A DNA stretch of 64,000 bases from Planctomycetota bacterium (GTDB taxonomy: Bacteria; Planctomycetota; UBA1135; GCA-002748355): assembly GCA_020638795.1 (NCBI GenBank), contig JACKHW010000011.1:1-64000 (forward strand), in the 5' to 3' direction. Both the position numbers and the translations under genes were made by a program. The notes under the pieces were generated by a model. The model ran no database searches and had not been told where the DNA came from. It saw only the letters and a program-made list of their open reading frames with translations. Of the stretch, positions 51,705-60,966 are shown piece by piece. Position 1 is the stretch's first letter. Every line of letters begins with the position of its first letter.

Positions 51705-53138
51705 TCAAACCCCTGGCAACCCGCCATCGATTCCGGCGAAGCTATCGACCTGCATACCCAGTCGGCGCAACATCGACACATACAGCTTGCCGAGCGGGAT
51801 GTCCTCGTGTTCGGCTTCCTTCATCCATGGCTCCGGGCCGCCCGACCACGGGCCTCCAGCAGCTTTGTCGCCGATGAAGTTGAGATAGCGCCCGTGCTCG
51901 AGCCCCATGCGCTTGCCGCCCGCGAGGATGAGCGGGTAGTTGCGAGACAGATGAAAAGCGCTCGATGCCGACCCGTAGAGCAACAGCGTGTTGTCGAGCA
52001 TCGTGCCTTCACCGTCCGGTTCGGGCGTGTCCTTCAGCTTCTGCAAGAAGCGCCCGTACTCGCTGCTCAGGTAGCGATGATACGTGCCGAAATTCTTCCA
52101 ACCGCCCGGCTTCGTCGTGTCGTGCGAGAGTTGATGCGTGAGCTTGAAACCGACGGCGCGCGCGAGGTAGTCGCTGATTCCGACGCCGTTCTCGCGCCCG
52201 ATCATGTAGGCCGCGACGCGGGTCGTGTCCGTGCGGAACGCCAGGTAGATGAGTTCGAACATCGCGCGTAGGTACGCACGCGAGTCCTCGGGCGTCACCT
52301 CGAGATCGATCGAGGACACATCGACGTTCGGACGCGGAATGCTGCTCCAGCGCTTGGCTTTCTGAACACGAATTTCGGCCTCGCGCACGGAGTGCAGGTA
52401 CTCTTCGAAGCTCTCGCGATCCTCGCTCGACAACTCGCGCTGCAACGCACGTGCATCCTCGAGCAGATCATCGAGCGCGCTCTCGGCCAGCGCGAGGCGA
52501 CGCTCGGCATGCGCATCGCTCTTGACGAACAGCGTATCGAAGACGCGCTTCGGCCGATGCTCGGCTGGAATCGCGCGACCGCGACGATCGAACGATACGG
52601 TGTGCGCACCCCTTGGAGTTCCGGTGCCCCCGTCCGTCGACATCACGAGTGAAGCAAAACGAGTCTCGTCGCCCACGTGCGCCGCGAAGACCTGATCGAG
52701 CGAAATGCTGTTGTGATACGGCCCCGACGCACCCGTAGCAGCCCCGGTCAAGAACTGGTCCGCGTTGGAATGGCCGTGCAGGTTGCGCGCCGCGGGATGC
52801 GACAAGCCGGAGAGAACCGTCAACTGCTCGCGCAACGGATCGAGCGGTTCGAGGCACTTCGTCCAGCGAAAGTCACGACCAGACCCATGAGGGAACCACG
52901 CCCATTCTTCGTAGGCGGGATCCTCTGCGAGTGGCATCGGAACGCCATCGGGGATGTAGATCGCTGCAAACCGCTTGCGCGTCGTACGGCGAGCCGGGCG
53001 GAGACGGAGCGAGGTGAATGCAGGTAACGCAAGCGCGATTCCGGTACCGCGCAAGAAACAACGACGATCTAGAGTATTGATCGGAACAGCCGCACCACGC
53101 GCGAACTCAGCGTTCGTATCTTTCGTCACGTCACGCAC
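51705..53138 (-). CDS. DUF1552 family Tat-exported protein
   Basis: A 477-residue protein of the DUF1552 family, which in planctomycetes is nearly always next to a DUF1587-1595 cytochrome-like protein, as here. It has a Tat signal (DRRCFLRGTGIALALPAF). Family landmarks are GLSHPAARNLHGHSNADQFLTG, SISLDQVFAAHVGDETRF and GSASSAFHLSRNYPLILAGG. The exact function is unknown; a role together with the c-type cytochrome partner in the periplasm is assumed. The GTG at 53138 starts one base after the stop of the preceding gene; GTG 53129 is an alternative. The two genes form an operon. Confidence 0.92.
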   Translation of the reverse strand: MRDVTKDTNAEFARGAAVPINTLDRRCFLRGTGIALALPAFTSLRLRPARRTTRKRFAAIYIPDGVPMPLAEDPAYEEWAWFPHGSGRDFRWTKCLEPLDPLREQLTVLSGLSHPAARNLHGHSNADQFLTGAATGASGPYHNSISLDQVFAAHVGDETRFASLVMSTDGGTGTPRGAHTVSFDRRGRAIPAEHRPKRVFDTLFVKSDAHAERRLALAESALDDLLEDARALQRELSSEDRESFEEYLHSVREAEIRVQKAKRWSSIPRPNVDVSSIDLEVTPEDSRAYLRAMFELIYLAFRTDTTRVAAYMIGRENGVGISDYLARAVGFKLTHQLSHDTTKPGGWKNFGTYHRYLSSEYGRFLQKLKDTPEPDGEGTMLDNTLLLYGSASSAFHLSRNYPLILAGGKRMGLEHGRYLNFIGDKAAGGPWSGGPEPWMKEAEHEDIPLGKLYVSMLRRLGMQVDSFAGIDGGLPGV

Positions 53139-53139
53139 C

Positions 53140-56031
53140 TCACCGCTCGCGGAACAATTCACTGCACACGAGGTCGTGCAGCATCGTAACAAGGCCATCA
53201 CCCTTCTTCCGCACGTCGCCCGCGATCTCGTCGATCCGTGCGCGATCCTGCAGCCGAAGCGGCCGACCGAGTGCATAGCTCGCGAGCTTCTCCACGAGCG
53301 CGTGGACGAACTGATCCTGCCGCGCGAGCAGCAAGAAGCGCTTCAGCCCATCCATGCCGTCGAGCCGCTGCTTGTTGAAGAGCACGGAGCTGGCATCGAC
53401 GGCCTTGCCCTGGATCTCGTCACGCCACCTGCCGACGGCATCGTAGTTCTCGAAGGCGATGCCCCATGGATCGATCTTCGAGTGGCACGACATGCACGCC
53501 GGCTGATCTCGGTGACGTTCGATGCGCTGCTTGAGCGTCAACTTCGCGATCTCGGGATCCGCGAGATCGATCTTGGGCACGTTGGGTGGCGGCGGTGCTG
53601 GAGGATCCGCCAGCAAGCGCTCGAGCAGCCAGATCCCGCGCTTGAGCGGGTGAGAATCCCGGCCGTCCGAGTTCATCGCGAGGAGACCGGCCTGAACGAG
53701 CAAACCACCACGACGATGCTCGGGTTGCAACCCGACCCGGCGCAATCGGTTGCCGAGCACACCTTCGATCCCGTAATGCCGAGCCAGTCGCTCGTTGACC
53801 ATCGCGTAATCCGCGTGCAGGAAGTCGAGCACACTCGCATCGACGCGCAACATCTCGTCGAAGAACGCGATCGGCTCGCGTTCCATCGCCTCTTTGAGTT
53901 CCCGCGGGAAGCCCGGATGTGCCTTCTTGTCAGGCTCGTAGTAGTCCAGGAGACGCATCCCGAGCCACTGCCGAACGAAATGCCGCGAGAAGCGACGATG
54001 TCGTGCATCGCGCAGCATGCGGTCGACCTGAGCCCGCAGGACCGTCTCGTCTTGCAGGGTGCCACGAGCTGCGAGAGCCAGGAGCTCTTCGTCCGGAATG
54101 CTGCACCACAGAAAGATCGCGAGGCGCGACGCGAGTTCGTAGTCACTGCAGCGCGCGTTGTCGCTACCGTGCGACGTACCGCGACCGAGATAGAGGAACT
54201 TGGGGGACGCGAGCGCCGTCGCGAGCACCTCGAGCACGGAGTCTTGGAAGTCTGCCCCTTGCGAGCGCAGACGCTCGTAGAGCGACACCTTTTGCTCGAC
54301 CTCGAGATCCGTGACCGGACGGCGCCACGCACGCGGCAAGAAGCGACCGAAGATCTCCCGCGCATACCGTGCATGTTCCGGGTCGCTTGCGCGTGCAGCG
54401 TCGAAATCCTGATCGAAGAAGATCCGCGTATGCGACTCGGGCGGCCACACGTCGTGAACCGGGGCGATCACTTCGACTCGTTCGACCTCGACCGTGCCTC
54501 GCGCAACGGCGCGGTTGATGATCTTGATGAACTCAGAAGGACTCGGCGTCTCCCCCATCTTCGCCGTGCCGCGCACCATGTTGCGGGGATACACGTCGCT
54601 CAGGTGCACGTCCCACTCGTGGACATCCGCGCCGAGAACCTCGTGCTCGACCTCACTGACGAGGACCGAGGCGCGCGAGTCGTTGCTCGCCTGCCAACCG
54701 AACTCGAGCGCGAGACTCGGGCTTCCCGCGCTCGCTTTGGCGACGTGCACGCGCACGCGCATCGTGCCGCGGCTCGGCAGTCGATCGCCGAGTTCGACGA
54801 TGAGATCGCGCCCTGGAGGGAGGATCGCGACCCTCGCGGCCTCGCTCCGCATCGAATCCGGCGCCAAATCCTGCGGTGCATCCCGGTGCACGGCATTGCC
54901 CGAAGGCTCTTCATGCACGGGCTCCCAAGCGAAGCGCGCTTCGTTGTAGGCCCACTCGACACGTGCTTCGCGCCCGCTGTTCCGATCGACATAGCGCGCC
55001 GCGTCTCGACCAGCCACGAAGCTCGAACGGCGTTTCGCGAGTTCCTGTCCGAGACGCGCCTCGAACTGCGCCGGTGTCTCGACGAGCTGCGCCTTGGCGT
55101 CGATCTGTTCAGGTCGCGCCTCCGGTTTCGCATCCCGCTTCGCCTGCTGCTTCGCGTACTCGTCACGCAGCTTCTTCTCGAGCGATTCGAGCCCTCGATC
55201 CTGCTTTTCGAACTCACGCGCCGCCGCGTCCGCCATCGAGACCGACCAACGAAGTCGCACGGGAGGCCCGGAGCCACGCTCCGTCACAGGAACCGTCACG
55301 AGATCGAGTGCCTTCCGTGCGACGTCACGATACGTCTCGAGCTGTGCCGGCGAGACGTGGAGGTGTTCGGAACTGTTCTCGAAACCGTCCTTCGAGATCG
55401 CTTCGGGCGGTAAATCGCGCGCGAAGTCGAGCGGCACGCCGAGCAAATCCTGCAACGCGTAGCGCAGCTCGTAGCGCGTCATGCGCCGAAACGACGTGTG
55501 TCCTGCCTCCGCACGCCGCACACGTGACGCGACGTGCACCTCGTTGGACAGCCAATCGAGGATCGCACGGCGCTCGTCGTCCGTGAGGTCCGTCTCACCC
55601 GAAGGCGGCATCTCGTCGTTCGTCACGACGTCGAGCACTTCGACCCAATGCGCGACGTCGTCGCCCGCCACGAGATTCGGATCCAGTCGATCGATGCGTA
55701 GATCCGCCTCTTGTTCGTCTTCGCCGTGACACGCGAAGCACTTCTTCTCGAGCACCGGCCGAATGTGCGCCTTGTAGACGTCGAGCTGCGGGCGGAACTC
55801 ACGAACAGGAGTCCGGTCTTCCCGCGGATGCAGGTAGCTCGAACGCTGCGCACCCAGGCGTCGCGCGGTCTCGATGTTCATTTCGCCAGCTGGCGCGTCG
55901 CCCTGCGAACGCAGCAGATCTTCTTGCGCATGGGCACGAACGGCGAATGCGAGGAGCGACACGACGACGCAAAGGAGAATCACTCGTGCGCCCGGTATGC
56001 CCGATTCCAGACGGTCGTCGTCCTGTCGCAT
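53140..56031 (-). CDS. Secreted cytochrome-like protein, DUF1587-1595-1592-1588-1585
   Basis: A 963-residue protein with a signal peptide (VILLCVVVSLLAFAVRAHA). A PSCyt1-like haem motif CFACH comes first (about residue 95), then DUF1587 (RMTRYELRYALQDLLGVPLD), a long central beta-rich insertion with a coiled charged stretch, DUF1595, DUF1592 (SRLAIFLWCSIPDEELLAL), DUF1588 (RRGGLLVQAGLLAMNSDGR) with a second haem site CMSCH, and DUF1585 at the end. This is the standard planctomycete arrangement. It is probably periplasmic and redox-active, with an unknown substrate. The start at 56031 is set by the signal peptide and a GAGG site; a TACATT -10 lies 24 bases upstream. Confidence 0.93.
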   Translation of the reverse strand: MRQDDDRLESGIPGARVILLCVVVSLLAFAVRAHAQEDLLRSQGDAPAGEMNIETARRLGAQRSSYLHPREDRTPVREFRPQLDVYKAHIRPVLEKKCFACHGEDEQEADLRIDRLDPNLVAGDDVAHWVEVLDVVTNDEMPPSGETDLTDDERRAILDWLSNEVHVASRVRRAEAGHTSFRRMTRYELRYALQDLLGVPLDFARDLPPEAISKDGFENSSEHLHVSPAQLETYRDVARKALDLVTVPVTERGSGPPVRLRWSVSMADAAAREFEKQDRGLESLEKKLRDEYAKQQAKRDAKPEARPEQIDAKAQLVETPAQFEARLGQELAKRRSSFVAGRDAARYVDRNSGREARVEWAYNEARFAWEPVHEEPSGNAVHRDAPQDLAPDSMRSEAARVAILPPGRDLIVELGDRLPSRGTMRVRVHVAKASAGSPSLALEFGWQASNDSRASVLVSEVEHEVLGADVHEWDVHLSDVYPRNMVRGTAKMGETPSPSEFIKIINRAVARGTVEVERVEVIAPVHDVWPPESHTRIFFDQDFDAARASDPEHARYAREIFGRFLPRAWRRPVTDLEVEQKVSLYERLRSQGADFQDSVLEVLATALASPKFLYLGRGTSHGSDNARCSDYELASRLAIFLWCSIPDEELLALAARGTLQDETVLRAQVDRMLRDARHRRFSRHFVRQWLGMRLLDYYEPDKKAHPGFPRELKEAMEREPIAFFDEMLRVDASVLDFLHADYAMVNERLARHYGIEGVLGNRLRRVGLQPEHRRGGLLVQAGLLAMNSDGRDSHPLKRGIWLLERLLADPPAPPPPNVPKIDLADPEIAKLTLKQRIERHRDQPACMSCHSKIDPWGIAFENYDAVGRWRDEIQGKAVDASSVLFNKQRLDGMDGLKRFLLLARQDQFVHALVEKLASYALGRPLRLQDRARIDEIAGDVRKKGDGLVTMLHDLVCSELFRER

Positions 56032-56055
56032 GTTTGGACCTCGAAGATCGGCCTC

Positions 56056-56061
56056 AATGTA
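56056..56061 (-). promoter_or_regulatory. -10-like element TACATT for the DUF1592/DUF1552 operon
   Basis: The minus strand reads GGCTACATTGAGG, 24 bases before the ATG at 56031, with GAGG in the leader. Confidence 0.4.
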
Positions 56062-56120
56062 GCCGCGCCACGGCTTCGGAACCGCGGCGCTTCTTGGAAC
56101 ACGTTCGCGATGCGTCCGGA

Positions 56121-57872
56121 TCAACGACCGACGAGCGTGCGCAAGCCGTTGCTCAGCGCGAACTGCGAGACGAGACTACCCTGCGGGTCGATCACGATCT
56201 CCTGCCAGTAAACGTTGATGCCGATCAGCGAGGCGTTGTTCGGCACGACAACCGGTACGCGGAGCACCCCGGCCGCGTCGGTCGTGCGCCCTTCGAGGAT
56301 CGAAGTGGCGATGTCGACGAGGATCGTGCAGGGTCCGATCGTCAGCGCAGCCGGCTGCGGACTGAGGGCGAGCACGGCGATCGCGTTGGGGCGCGCGTTC
56401 GACAGTTCGAGTGCGAAGTTGTTGTTGCCGAGCGTCGGCGCTCCGCCGACCCCGCGCAAGACGGGGACCCCGTTCGTCCCCGAACATCCCGTGCCGTACT
56501 GTTCGTTGAACGCAGCGCCGAACCAGGTCAACGCGATTGCATAGGGTTCGTTGCCGATGACGCCGTCGTCGAAGTAGAGGACGTAGTTCTCGCGCGTACG
56601 CACGAAACCCCATGTCGGCATGCCCGTGATGGAGAGACCCGGCCGGAAGTCGAAGACCTTCGTCCCCTGCGGTGTGCCGTCGGTGAGGCCGAGTTCTTGG
56701 CCCATGTTGCTCGCGCTGTGGAACACCGCGACCGAGCCGTCACCGACACGTGCGATGTGGTATCCGAACTGCGGCGACACCCACATGTTGATCGTGCTCG
56801 AGAGCTGTACGGTTCCCGTTGCCGTGCCGTCCGTCACGAACGGCCACATCGCGTTGCCGACCCTGCCGGCAAAGAAGACCTTGCGTCCTCCGAGCGGCAC
56901 GCCTTGCGTATGCCCTGGTGGTGCGTCCAACATCGTGACCTGGTTCGTGATGCTCTGCGTCCCCGCGAGCGTTCCGTCGGTCTTCCAGAGTTCGGTGTAA
57001 GTGCCCGTGCCGCTCGGCGCGAAGCCGAAGTACATCACGTCACCGCTGTCGGCAGGCGTCATCGAGTTCGCGGCCCAACCGTTCACGAGAAAGCTCGTGC
57101 CCGCGCTGGTGCCATCGCTCGTCCAGAGTTCGTGCTTGGCGTTCTGGATGACGTCGCACCAGACCTTCCCCTTCCAGCCGATCAGCGGAGAGATCTGCTT
57201 GGCGCGGTCGTTGAAGGTGAACACCATCTGCGTGCCGGCGACCGTGCCGTCTGTCTTCCACAGTTCGCCCGTGCCAGTCTCGCGATTCAAGAAGTAGAGG
57301 TCCTTGCCGAGGCTCGCTGAGCGCCAATAGGTCGCGATCGTACTCGTGCTGAATCCGAGCGTGCCAGTCTTGAGGAGGATGGTCCCACTCGCGCTCCCGT
57401 CACTGCACCACAGGCCGAGGGTGCGCTGATTGTTGACGAGCCCGTACGCGAAGAAATAGACGCTTCCCTCGTGGGTCGTGACGACGGCAACCGTCGAATC
57501 GAGGAGACCGTTCATGAGCTTCTTCGGGATCACGGTTCCGCTCGGCGTTCCGTCCGTGACCCAGAGTTCTTGTCCGTTCTGCGCGTCGCTCGCACTGAAG
57601 AACATCTTGTCGCCCGTACTCGCGAACCACTTCGGATTCTTGAGGCCCGTGCGCAGGTAATAGGTGCCCGCCGGCGAACCGTTCGTCGCCCACACCGTGT
57701 TGCCGAGAGTGCCGCCGTCGTTGGCGGCAAACACGGCGAAGTTGCCATCCGACACGATTTCCGTGCCCGAGGAGCCAAGACGTCCCGGCCGGATGTCTTT
57801 GAGGAGCGTGACTTGCGCCGCTGCAACCGATGTCAACGACGCAACCAAGAGAGCGAGTAGAGAGAGATGCAC
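56121..57872 (-). CDS. Secreted ELWxTDGTxAGT repeat protein with shared C-terminal domain
   Basis: A protein of about 583 residues and smaller relative of the one at 29613. After the signal peptide (HLSLLALLVASLTSVAAAQ) it has about eight repeats marked by ELWVTDGTPSGT, ELWKTDGTVAGT, ELWTSDGTSAGT and similar phrases. It ends in the recurring domain (YGTGCSGTNGVPVL ... IGPCTILVDIATS ... NNASLIGINVYWQEI ... ALSNGLRTLVG). GTG 57872 is preferred because AGGAAGG stands 9 bases upstream; ATG 57902 would add ten residues and has no ribosome site. The role is unknown; surface display is inferred. Confidence 0.85.
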   Translation of the reverse strand: MHLSLLALLVASLTSVAAAQVTLLKDIRPGRLGSSGTEIVSDGNFAVFAANDGGTLGNTVWATNGSPAGTYYLRTGLKNPKWFASTGDKMFFSASDAQNGQELWVTDGTPSGTVIPKKLMNGLLDSTVAVVTTHEGSVYFFAYGLVNNQRTLGLWCSDGSASGTILLKTGTLGFSTSTIATYWRSASLGKDLYFLNRETGTGELWKTDGTVAGTQMVFTFNDRAKQISPLIGWKGKVWCDVIQNAKHELWTSDGTSAGTSFLVNGWAANSMTPADSGDVMYFGFAPSGTGTYTELWKTDGTLAGTQSITNQVTMLDAPPGHTQGVPLGGRKVFFAGRVGNAMWPFVTDGTATGTVQLSSTINMWVSPQFGYHIARVGDGSVAVFHSASNMGQELGLTDGTPQGTKVFDFRPGLSITGMPTWGFVRTRENYVLYFDDGVIGNEPYAIALTWFGAAFNEQYGTGCSGTNGVPVLRGVGGAPTLGNNNFALELSNARPNAIAVLALSPQPAALTIGPCTILVDIATSILEGRTTDAAGVLRVPVVVPNNASLIGINVYWQEIVIDPQGSLVSQFALSNGLRTLVGR

Positions 57873-57922
57873 GCGCGGAGTCCTTCCTGGTTGCTTGATC
57901 ATGGATGAATTGGGCAGCACCC

Positions 57923-57928
57923 AGCATA
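57923..57928 (-). promoter_or_regulatory. -10-like element TATGCT for the 56121-57872 gene
   Basis: The minus strand reads CGCTATGCT, about 50 bases before GTG 57872, with AGGAAGG in the leader. Confidence 0.35.
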
Positions 57929-58056
57929 GCGTCCGATGTCGCGCCGCGGGCTGCGTTAGCGAGCTCACGAGCGCGGTTCAGGCGCGGCGAGAACCAATGC
58001 GTTGTCGTTTTTTCACAACCGACATGCCGAGACGGTACGGATGTCGCCCCGTTGGC

Positions 58057-58062
58057 TACGCT
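58057..58062 (+). promoter_or_regulatory. -10-like element TACGCT for the alpha/beta hydrolase gene
   Basis: GGCTACGCT lies about 60 bases before ATG 58124, with GGAGG next to the start codon. Confidence 0.35.
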
Positions 58063-58123
58063 GACGACAGGCCGCGCGAGACCTTCGTCCACAGAGCGGT
58101 CAGCCACGTCCATGGAGGAGCGC

Positions 58124-59674
58124 ATGTTCCTATCAATCCTCGCTGATTGTCTCTGTCGTCGACGAGACGCCGCCATCCAGGCCCCCACCGAGACATTGCC
58201 ACCCGCACGATGGTCGTCTGCGACGAGCCCACTCCTCTTCGTTTCGGCATTGTGGATCGGGATGGGACCGCTCGATGCCCAGACAACGAAGGAACCCGTC
58301 ATCCTGTTCGTGCCCGGCTACACATTCGGTCCTGTCTCCAAGGACATGAAGGACAACTACTTCGCCGACCAACGACGGTACTTCACGAATTTGGGTCGTG
58401 ACGTGTTGTACTTGAACACGCCCAACGACGCGAAGCTGACCTACCGCGACTTCGCATACAAGCAGTTCGAGTTGGGCGCGGGAAACGATCCCACGTTCGA
58501 CAGTCGCGAAGAACGAATCGGTGTCAACGCCTGCGCGATCGTGAAGGTCTTGAAGGTGCTGCAAGGGATGGGTCGAAAGGTCACGATCGTCTCGCACAGC
58601 AAAGGTGGCCAGGATGTCCTGCACGCCCTCATCGATCTCGACGACAGCCAGCAGCCCAAGAACAAACACCTCTGGCCGATCGTTGCAGGCTGGCTGGCCT
58701 ACACGTCGAACTTCTTCGAGTCGAGGTTCGAAGTCGAGAAGGCCATTCTTGTCACGGATCCAGGCGTCACTGCAGTATGGACGCGGCCGAAGGAGGCGTC
58801 GTGTCCGTTCCGATACGCCCAGTATCACGTCGATGGAGGCCTACTCTTCTCCGCCTTCATCCAACGCCAGCAGTACATGAAAGACCACCGTGATGTCATC
58901 AATGAACTCACGGCGACCATGCGCATCCTCTGCGCGTACGGATCGTTCGTCCCAGCGCTCAGTCAAGTGGATCTGCTCAACCCTGGCGACCTGGACAAGT
59001 TCAACATGCGCATCCAGACACAGTCGCAGGATATCGAGTTTTGGTCGACCATCCGATTCTGTGGCGCCAATGACGGTCTCGTACCCATGCGCGCAGCCCA
59101 GCTCCCAGGGGCCAAGTTCTCCGTGCACCTGCCCTCGGACACCCAGCGCCAGGGTGTCGATCACGACAGCCCAGCGGGGTCTCGTCCGCAATACGCCAAA
59201 TTCTGGACGTCCTCGTTCCGCATCGAAATGACCGAAACCTACATTTCCAAGCTCGAGGGTTTCGCATCCTTCGGCCGCGGTTGCCAGGGAACGTCGGGAG
59301 TCCCGATCCTCGATGCGAAGGATGGAAGCGTTCCTGTCATCGGCAAACCCTTCACCCTCGAACTCAGCTCTCTCCCGATCGGCGCCGTCACGGCCATGCT
59401 GTTCGGGTTTTCGAACCAGGCTTGGGGTCCGATTCCGCTCCCGTTCGACCTCACGCCGCTTCAGGCCCCGGGTTGCTTCTGGCTCGTCTCCGTCGACGGT
59501 ATCGACGTCGTCACGAACACGAACGGTGTGGCGCCGTGGACGATCACGATCCCGCCGAGCACACAGCTCGTGGGTCTCGAGTTCTTCAATCAGGGGCTCG
59601 TCCTGGATTCGTCGGCGAACGCGTTGGGGATCACGTTCTCGAACGGTGGTGCAGCCAAGATCGTGCGCAGGTAG
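58124..59674 (+). CDS. Secreted alpha/beta hydrolase (lipase-like) with shared C-terminal domain
   Basis: A 516-residue protein. The hydrophobic signal lies around residues 35-52, so the N-terminus is long. The hydrolase part (about 58-385) has VILFVPGYTFGP (oxyanion region), nucleophile Ser159 in IVSHSKGGQD (Gly-x-Ser-x-Gly with Ser replacing the first Gly), Asp317 in CGANDGLVPM and His347 in GVDHDSP as a plausible triad. It resembles secreted lipases or PHB depolymerase-like esterases. The recurring C-terminal domain (FGRGCQGTSGVPIL ... PLPFDLTPLQAPGCF) follows. ATG 58124 is chosen because GGAGG stands 4 bases before it; ATG 58112 is an alternative. Confidence 0.82.
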   Translation: MFLSILADCLCRRRDAAIQAPTETLPPARWSSATSPLLFVSALWIGMGPLDAQTTKEPVILFVPGYTFGPVSKDMKDNYFADQRRYFTNLGRDVLYLNTPNDAKLTYRDFAYKQFELGAGNDPTFDSREERIGVNACAIVKVLKVLQGMGRKVTIVSHSKGGQDVLHALIDLDDSQQPKNKHLWPIVAGWLAYTSNFFESRFEVEKAILVTDPGVTAVWTRPKEASCPFRYAQYHVDGGLLFSAFIQRQQYMKDHRDVINELTATMRILCAYGSFVPALSQVDLLNPGDLDKFNMRIQTQSQDIEFWSTIRFCGANDGLVPMRAAQLPGAKFSVHLPSDTQRQGVDHDSPAGSRPQYAKFWTSSFRIEMTETYISKLEGFASFGRGCQGTSGVPILDAKDGSVPVIGKPFTLELSSLPIGAVTAMLFGFSNQAWGPIPLPFDLTPLQAPGCFWLVSVDGIDVVTNTNGVAPWTITIPPSTQLVGLEFFNQGLVLDSSANALGITFSNGGAAKIVRR

Positions 59675-59773
59675 ACCTCGTTACGTCGACCGCCTTGCAC
59701 CGCGGAGGCCATTCGCTAGGCCGCGCGCTCGTGCGCGCCACGGAGCGCGCTGCAGCGCATGGCCTCGCCCGGT

Positions 59774-59779
59774 TACCAT
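59774..59779 (+). promoter_or_regulatory. -10-like element TACCAT for the small secreted protein
   Basis: GGTTACCAT lies 46 bases before GTG 59826. The leader contains AGGAGGT. Confidence 0.4.
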
Positions 59780-59825
59780 GGAGCGCCTCCCGCCGATCGC
59801 CCGACAACGCTCAGGAGGTCCTCTC

Positions 59826-60314
59826 GTGAAGGTCCTGTTCGGAAAACTCTTCCTGTCTTCCGCCATGGCTCTCGGTTCCGTGACCATGGAGGCCGCTTCC
59901 GCGCAGTGCGTCAAGCTCACCTTCCGCACGTACGGACAGACCTGCGCCTTCTTCAACCAGGCGGCAACCCTGAGTCCGGCCTACGACGGCTCGACCTGCG
60001 TCATGACGCTCACGCTCGGCAGATCGCAGACCTGCTGCAATACCTTCCTCACCGGTCAATTCCTCTTCTTGAGCACGCGTCCGATCTCTCCGGGGATCCA
60101 GGATCCGCTCCTCGTACCGGGCTGTCTCCTTTCGGTCGTACCCGACTTCGTGCTGCCCCTCCCGCAGAGTTCGGGAGGCATCGTCAAGCTCCCGATCCCG
60201 CCCACCTTGGTCAACCTGACCTTCTACGCGCAAGGCCTCAACGACTACTTGACGACGATCGGGCTGACGCACGACTATCAGACGTCCCAGGGACTGTCGA
60301 TCGCGATCTTCTAG
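59826..60314 (+). CDS. Small secreted protein, stand-alone version of the shared domain
   Basis: A 162-residue protein. GTG 59826 follows AGGAGGT at a good distance. The signal peptide (KLFLSSAMALGSVTMEAASA) is followed by a beta-rich domain with several cysteines (QTCAFF, STCVMTL, QTCCNTF) and the pattern FLSTRPISPGIQDPLLVPGC ... GCLLSVVPDFVLPLPQ ... IPPTLVNLTFYAQGLN ... SQGLSIAIF. That pattern follows the order of the C-terminal domain found on larger proteins in this window, here without a partner domain. The cysteines may form disulfides. Its function is unknown. Confidence 0.78.
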   Translation: MKVLFGKLFLSSAMALGSVTMEAASAQCVKLTFRTYGQTCAFFNQAATLSPAYDGSTCVMTLTLGRSQTCCNTFLTGQFLFLSTRPISPGIQDPLLVPGCLLSVVPDFVLPLPQSSGGIVKLPIPPTLVNLTFYAQGLNDYLTTIGLTHDYQTSQGLSIAIF

Positions 60315-60384
60315 CAGCGCATCACAGTGCACGACGTGACGATCTTGGCGACGTCCGGCGCGATCGCGCAGGAGACGCCGAGCA

Positions 60385-60966
60385 TCACCAGATTCCGGGC
60401 AAGAGCCGCCGCGTGCGCGCTGCGTAGGCGTCGTATTCCGCGCCGAAGGCCTCGCGCATCATGCGCTCCTCGGGGCCGAGGCGCAGCGCCGTGATCAAGA
60501 CCATGGCCAGCAGGTAGGTCGGCCCGGCGATCCAGTTGGGCAGCACCAGCGCCTGTCCCAGTCCGAATAGCAAGAGTCCCAGGTACATCGCATGGCGCAC
60601 ATGCGCGTACACGCCGTGCGTGACCAGCGCGTGGTCCTCGCGGAGCTCGAGCGTGATCGACCAGGCCCGTCCCAGGTCGGCGTGCGAACGATGGAAGACC
60701 CAAAGCCCCACGACGTATGCCGCCACGCCAGTGACGAACGCCGCGGGATGCAGCCGGAACTCGGCGACGTCGAACAGCGATGTCGCCATCCACACGAAGG
60801 GGACGAAGAACGAGAACCACGCGAAGGTCAGGAGTGCCTTCTCGAGCCCGCCCGCAAAGGAGCGCGCGACGGGCACGGCGCGGCTACGCTGCCCGTGTGG
60901 CGCGCGGATCGCGACCAACGCGACGTTCGCCACGAGCACCGTAAGCACCGCCCAGGCGCTGCTCAC
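60385..60966 (-). CDS. Isoprenylcysteine carboxyl methyltransferase (ICMT)-like membrane protein
   Basis: A 193-residue protein with about five transmembrane helices. The C-terminal half carries the ICMT/PEMT-like phrases: LVTHGVYAHVRHAMYLGLLL (SAM-binding HGxYxxVRHPxYxG region with Pro replaced by Ala), FGLGQALVLPNW, and RLGPEERMMREAFGAEYDAY with the conserved E-E and Y near the end. It should methylate a small molecule or protein terminus at the membrane; the substrate is unknown. Two GTG starts fit (60966 and 61011); the inner one directly precedes the first hydrophobic helix. Confidence 0.82.
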   Translation of the reverse strand: MSSAWAVLTVLVANVALVAIRAPHGQRSRAVPVARSFAGGLEKALLTFAWFSFFVPFVWMATSLFDVAEFRLHPAAFVTGVAAYVVGLWVFHRSHADLGRAWSITLELREDHALVTHGVYAHVRHAMYLGLLLFGLGQALVLPNWIAGPTYLLAMVLITALRLGPEERMMREAFGAEYDAYAARTRRLLPGIW

